Origin: Bog-473 sp963744935
GTDB taxonomy: Bacteria > Actinomycetota > Acidimicrobiia > Acidimicrobiales > RAAP-2
Direction: 5' to 3'
Assembly: GCA_963744935.1 (NCBI GenBank)
Contig: CAVUVM010000004.1
Coordinates: 496,001 to 560,000, forward strand
Length of the DNA stretch: 64,000 bases
The notes beneath the pieces are model-generated. The model was given only the letters and a program-made list of their open reading frames with translations, was not told where the DNA came from and did no database searches. Made by a program: the position numbers and the translations under genes. Of the stretch, positions 61,629-64,000 are shown in pieces (position 1 is the stretch's first letter; each line of letters begins with the position of its first letter).

Positions 61629-63167
61629 ATGAGCCTCGATCGGTCTCGGTTCGACCGGCGGACCCTGCTGCAGGCCGCGCTCGCCGCCGGCGGCGCGACG
61701 GTGCTGGCCGCAGCGAGCCGGGGTGAGGGCGCTGGCGCCGCGATCGCGCGGGCCGCGGCGAAGACCACGCCGGCGGGGTCGGACCTCGGCGCCATCGAGC
61801 ACGTCGTGTTCCTCATGCAGGAGAACCGGTCATTCGACCACTACTACGGGACGCTGGGCGGGGTGCGCGGCTTCGACGACCACCCGCATGACTCGCTGGG
61901 GAACTTCGCGCAGGCCTGGCCCGGCGGCCGGGACAAGACACTTCTCCCCTTCCACCTCGACTCGAAGTCGGGCATCGGCGAGTGCACCCAGGACCTCGAC
62001 CACAGCTGGCCGGGCGAGCACATGAGTTGGGACGACGGCACCAACGGTGCCTTCGTGTCGACCCACACCAGTCCGCAGTTCCAGGGCCCGACCCAGGGCG
62101 AGTTCACCATGGGCTACTACGAGCGCTCCGACCTTCCCTTCTATTACGCGCTGGCCGACGCCTTCACCATCTGCGACAACTACCACTGCTCGGTGCTCGG
62201 GCCCACGCACCCCAACCGACTGATGTCGCTGTCTGGCACGATCGATCCCACTGGCGCGGCGGGTGGCCCGGTGCTCATCACCAACTCGTCGGCCGACGCC
62301 GTCGGGAGCGTGCACTGGGACACGATGCCCGAGGTGCTCGAGGACGCCGGAGTGAGCTGGAAGGTCTACAACCCGGTGGGCACCCTCTACACCCCGCAAA
62401 CCCAGCAGAAGTACGGCATCCTCAGCGACGCCATCCTCCCCTACTTCAGCCAGTACCAGAACCCCTCGTCCGCCCTGTACCAGAAGGCCTTCCTACCGCT
62501 GTACCCGACCGACTTCGTGAGCGACATCAAGTCGGGGACGCTGCCCGCTGTCAGTTGGCTCATCCCGCCGATCGGCTACGACGAGCACCCCTCGTCGCCA
62601 CCCGCCCTGGGCGAGTGGTACACGAGCCAGGTGCTCTCCGCGCTGGTGTCCAACCCGAAGGTGTGGTCGAAGACTGTTCTCTTCCACATGTACGACGAGA
62701 ACGACGGCTTCTTCGACCACGTGCCGCCGCCCGTGGCACCGCACGGCACGTCCGGGGAGTACGTCGCCGTCTCGCCGCTGCCGGACGACGCGGACGGTTT
62801 TGCCGGACCGGTCGGCATGGGTTTCCGCGTCCCGATGCTGGTGCTCTCACCGTTCAGCCGGGGCGGCCACGTGGCGTCGCAGGTCTTCGACCACACGTCG
62901 CAACTGCGCTTCTTGGAGGAGCGCTTCGGGGTGAAGGCACCTAATGTCTCGGCCTGGCGCCGCAAGACGGCCGGCGACCTCACCTCCACGCTCCACATGG
63001 GCACGGCCGACACGACCACGCCGAAGCTACCGAGCACCTCGAAGGACCAGATGGCCAACGTGATGGCGCTGGGCTGCACGCAGAGCCAGATCATCGAGGT
63101 CGACAACTCCATGCCCTCGTACCCGGTGCCGGTGCACCAGTCGATGCCGACACAGGAGCGGGTGTAG
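61629..63167 (+). CDS. Tat-exported phospholipase C-type phosphoesterase
   Basis: 512 residues of the alkaline-phosphatase-like phosphoesterase family (phospholipase C / acid phosphatase). N-terminal twin-arginine signal DRRTLLQAALAAGGATVLAA. Catalytic-domain marks: VVFLMQENRSFDHYYGTLGG (~58-77), CSVLGPTHPNRLMSLSG, FHMYDENDGFFDHVPPP and PMLVLSPFSRGG. It would act outside the membrane, perhaps for phosphate or lipid scavenging. ATG 61629 after GAGGGAGGAACG; near-identical GTGAGGGACGA segments repeat in its leader at 61571-61615. Confidence 0.9.
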   Translation: MSLDRSRFDRRTLLQAALAAGGATVLAAASRGEGAGAAIARAAAKTTPAGSDLGAIEHVVFLMQENRSFDHYYGTLGGVRGFDDHPHDSLGNFAQAWPGGRDKTLLPFHLDSKSGIGECTQDLDHSWPGEHMSWDDGTNGAFVSTHTSPQFQGPTQGEFTMGYYERSDLPFYYALADAFTICDNYHCSVLGPTHPNRLMSLSGTIDPTGAAGGPVLITNSSADAVGSVHWDTMPEVLEDAGVSWKVYNPVGTLYTPQTQQKYGILSDAILPYFSQYQNPSSALYQKAFLPLYPTDFVSDIKSGTLPAVSWLIPPIGYDEHPSSPPALGEWYTSQVLSALVSNPKVWSKTVLFHMYDENDGFFDHVPPPVAPHGTSGEYVAVSPLPDDADGFAGPVGMGFRVPMLVLSPFSRGGHVASQVFDHTSQLRFLEERFGVKAPNVSAWRRKTAGDLTSTLHMGTADTTTPKLPSTSKDQMANVMALGCTQSQIIEVDNSMPSYPVPVHQSMPTQERV

Positions 63168-63196
63168 CCGTACAGTCCGGCGTCGGTGCTGCTGCG

Positions 63197-64000
63197 TCAG
63201 CCCGATGCACGACCAACAAGGGCGATGCTGCGCCCGATGGTCTCTCGCTCGGCCATCGACTGGAGGGCGCCCGGGAGCGCGTCGAACGCCACCTCGCGAC
63301 CCACCACGGGCCGCAGGGCGCCCTGCGCGATGAGGTCGAGCACGCCGGCATGGATCCGCTCCCCGTCGGCATGGGACGGAAAGTTGTACCCGCTGAGGTG
63401 CTTGAGCGCCGAGGGGTCGTCCACATAGGCAAGGCAGACCCCATAGAGCGAGAAGTTCCCGAAGAGCACCGGTCGGGGCGCGATCCCCTCGTCTTCGGCC
63501 TCGATCCCCGATGCAAAGCCGACGAGGAGATGACGACCGTTGAAGGCCATGCAGCGAAAGGTCTTCGTCGTCACCTCTCCTCCGATCGTGTCGAAGGCGA
63601 CATCCACCCCACGCCCATTCGTCGCCTCGAGCACCGCGTCGACGAAGTCTCCGGTGACGTAGTCGATGGCGACGTCGGCACCGAGGGAGCGGCACAGCTC
63701 GAGCTTGGCGGCTGAGCCGGCCGTCGCAATCACGCGGGCGCCGGCCTGGACCGCCAGCTCCACCGCCGCCGTCCCCACCCCACCGGCGGCCGCGTGAATC
63801 AAGACGGTTTCGCCGGCTTGGAGGTGCGCCCGCTCGTGCAGCGCGAGCCACGCCAGGTGAAACGGCAGGTAGATGGCGGCCGCCTCCGGGTCGGACAACG
63901 TGGACTCGGGCGGCATCTCGAAGGCCATGGCGCTGGGGCCGACGGCCAGCTCCGCGTAGCCGCCGAACGCGCCGCTCGGCACCACGACAACCCGTTTCCC
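63197..64000 (-). CDS. Zinc-type/quinone oxidoreductase (MDR family), N-terminus beyond window edge
   Basis: 268 residues of an NADPH:quinone-reductase-like medium-chain dehydrogenase. NADPH fold HAAAGGVGTAAVELAVQAGA, GADVAIDYV, DVAFDTIGGEV and LVGFASGIEAE are typical; no zinc-ligand cysteines are seen in this part. The frame is open to base 64000 with the family sequence GKRVVVVPSGAFGGYAEL, so roughly 60-80 N-terminal residues lie outside. Convergent with the phosphoesterase gene. Confidence 0.88.
   Translation of the reverse strand, partial: GKRVVVVPSGAFGGYAELAVGPSAMAFEMPPESTLSDPEAAAIYLPFHLAWLALHERAHLQAGETVLIHAAAGGVGTAAVELAVQAGARVIATAGSAAKLELCRSLGADVAIDYVTGDFVDAVLEATNGRGVDVAFDTIGGEVTTKTFRCMAFNGRHLLVGFASGIEAEDEGIAPRPVLFGNFSLYGVCLAYVDDPSALKHLSGYNFPSHADGERIHAGVLDLIAQGALRPVVGREVAFDALPGALQSMAERETIGRSIALVGRASG

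Overview
The window is a chromosomal piece of a high-GC actinobacterium. Two F420-type luciferase-like oxidoreductases, a DUF3052 protein, a LAxTG/class E sortase pair, a GEERLY-independent CydDC-bd oxidase set, an ImuA-ImuB/DnaE2 mutasome under an actinobacterial LexA box and secreted proteins built of GGYWLVASDGG repeats all point this way; the repeat proteins and the acyl-CoA catabolic genes suggest the class Acidimicrobiia (inference from family knowledge, not a search). No rRNA, tRNA, CRISPR array, transposase or prophage gene was seen. Most genes are packed in operons with 1-4 base overlaps (ATGA, GTGA, TGATG).

Layout. 0-6.7 kb: F420 oxidoreductases, an FMN 2-hydroxyacid oxidase coupled to an acyl-CoA ligase, signal peptidase I, a methyltransferase/DUF3052 pair. 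6.9-8.2 kb: secreted protein with a neocarzinostatin-like domain and six exact-length 42-residue repeats. 8.3-12.9 kb (minus): acyl-CoA dehydrogenase, AMACR-like racemase, two MaoC hydratase subunits and a second acyl-CoA dehydrogenase, headed by a 25-bp palindrome. 13.1-15.3 kb: class E sortase and an LAFTG-anchored protein sharing the neocarzinostatin-like domain. 15.4-17.2 kb: a gene-poor stretch with a ribbon-helix-helix-like gene and a cluster of GTTAAC-centred palindromes. 17.2-19.7 kb: two tandem class III cyclases, one fused to DUF1707 and a toastrack domain. 19.9-22.5 kb: an HMG-CoA-synthase-like/DUF35 fusion and a thiolase, headed by the same operator core as the 12.9 kb operon.

22.5-27.2 kb: amine/amino acid catabolism (alanine dehydrogenase, aminoaldehyde dehydrogenase, Lrp regulator, class III transaminase). 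27.2-28.4 kb: decayed LuxR fragment, SnoaL-like and DUF2505 proteins. 28.5-35.4 kb: oxidative and non-oxidative pentose phosphate genes (zwf, rpiA, pgl, gnd, pgi, tal) with transketolase reduced to a 69-codon remnant; then cobQ. 37.0-40.5 kb: cytosine salvage (structured leader, frameshifted permease, phosphoribosyltransferase, cytosine-deaminase-like enzyme, upp). 40.6-50.7 kb: AhpD-like protein, cydDCAB, GH15 glycosidase, type II NADH dehydrogenase, which together make a non-proton-pumping NADH-to-oxygen route. 50.7-55.5 kb: SDR, DapB-like dehydrogenase, ArsR/SRPBCC pair, PQQ-type propeller protein, YdeI-like protein. 55.5-61.6 kb: SOS mutagenesis module (dnaE2, fused imuA-imuB, SRAP). 61.6-64 kb: Tat-exported phospholipase C-type phosphoesterase and a partial quinone oxidoreductase.

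The observations most worth following are the GTTAAC palindrome/RHH locus, the ImuA-ImuB fusion with a LexA box lying over its start codon, the shared operator linking two acyl-CoA catabolic operons, the cyclase fusion and the Cys-less HMGS-like/DUF35 protein.
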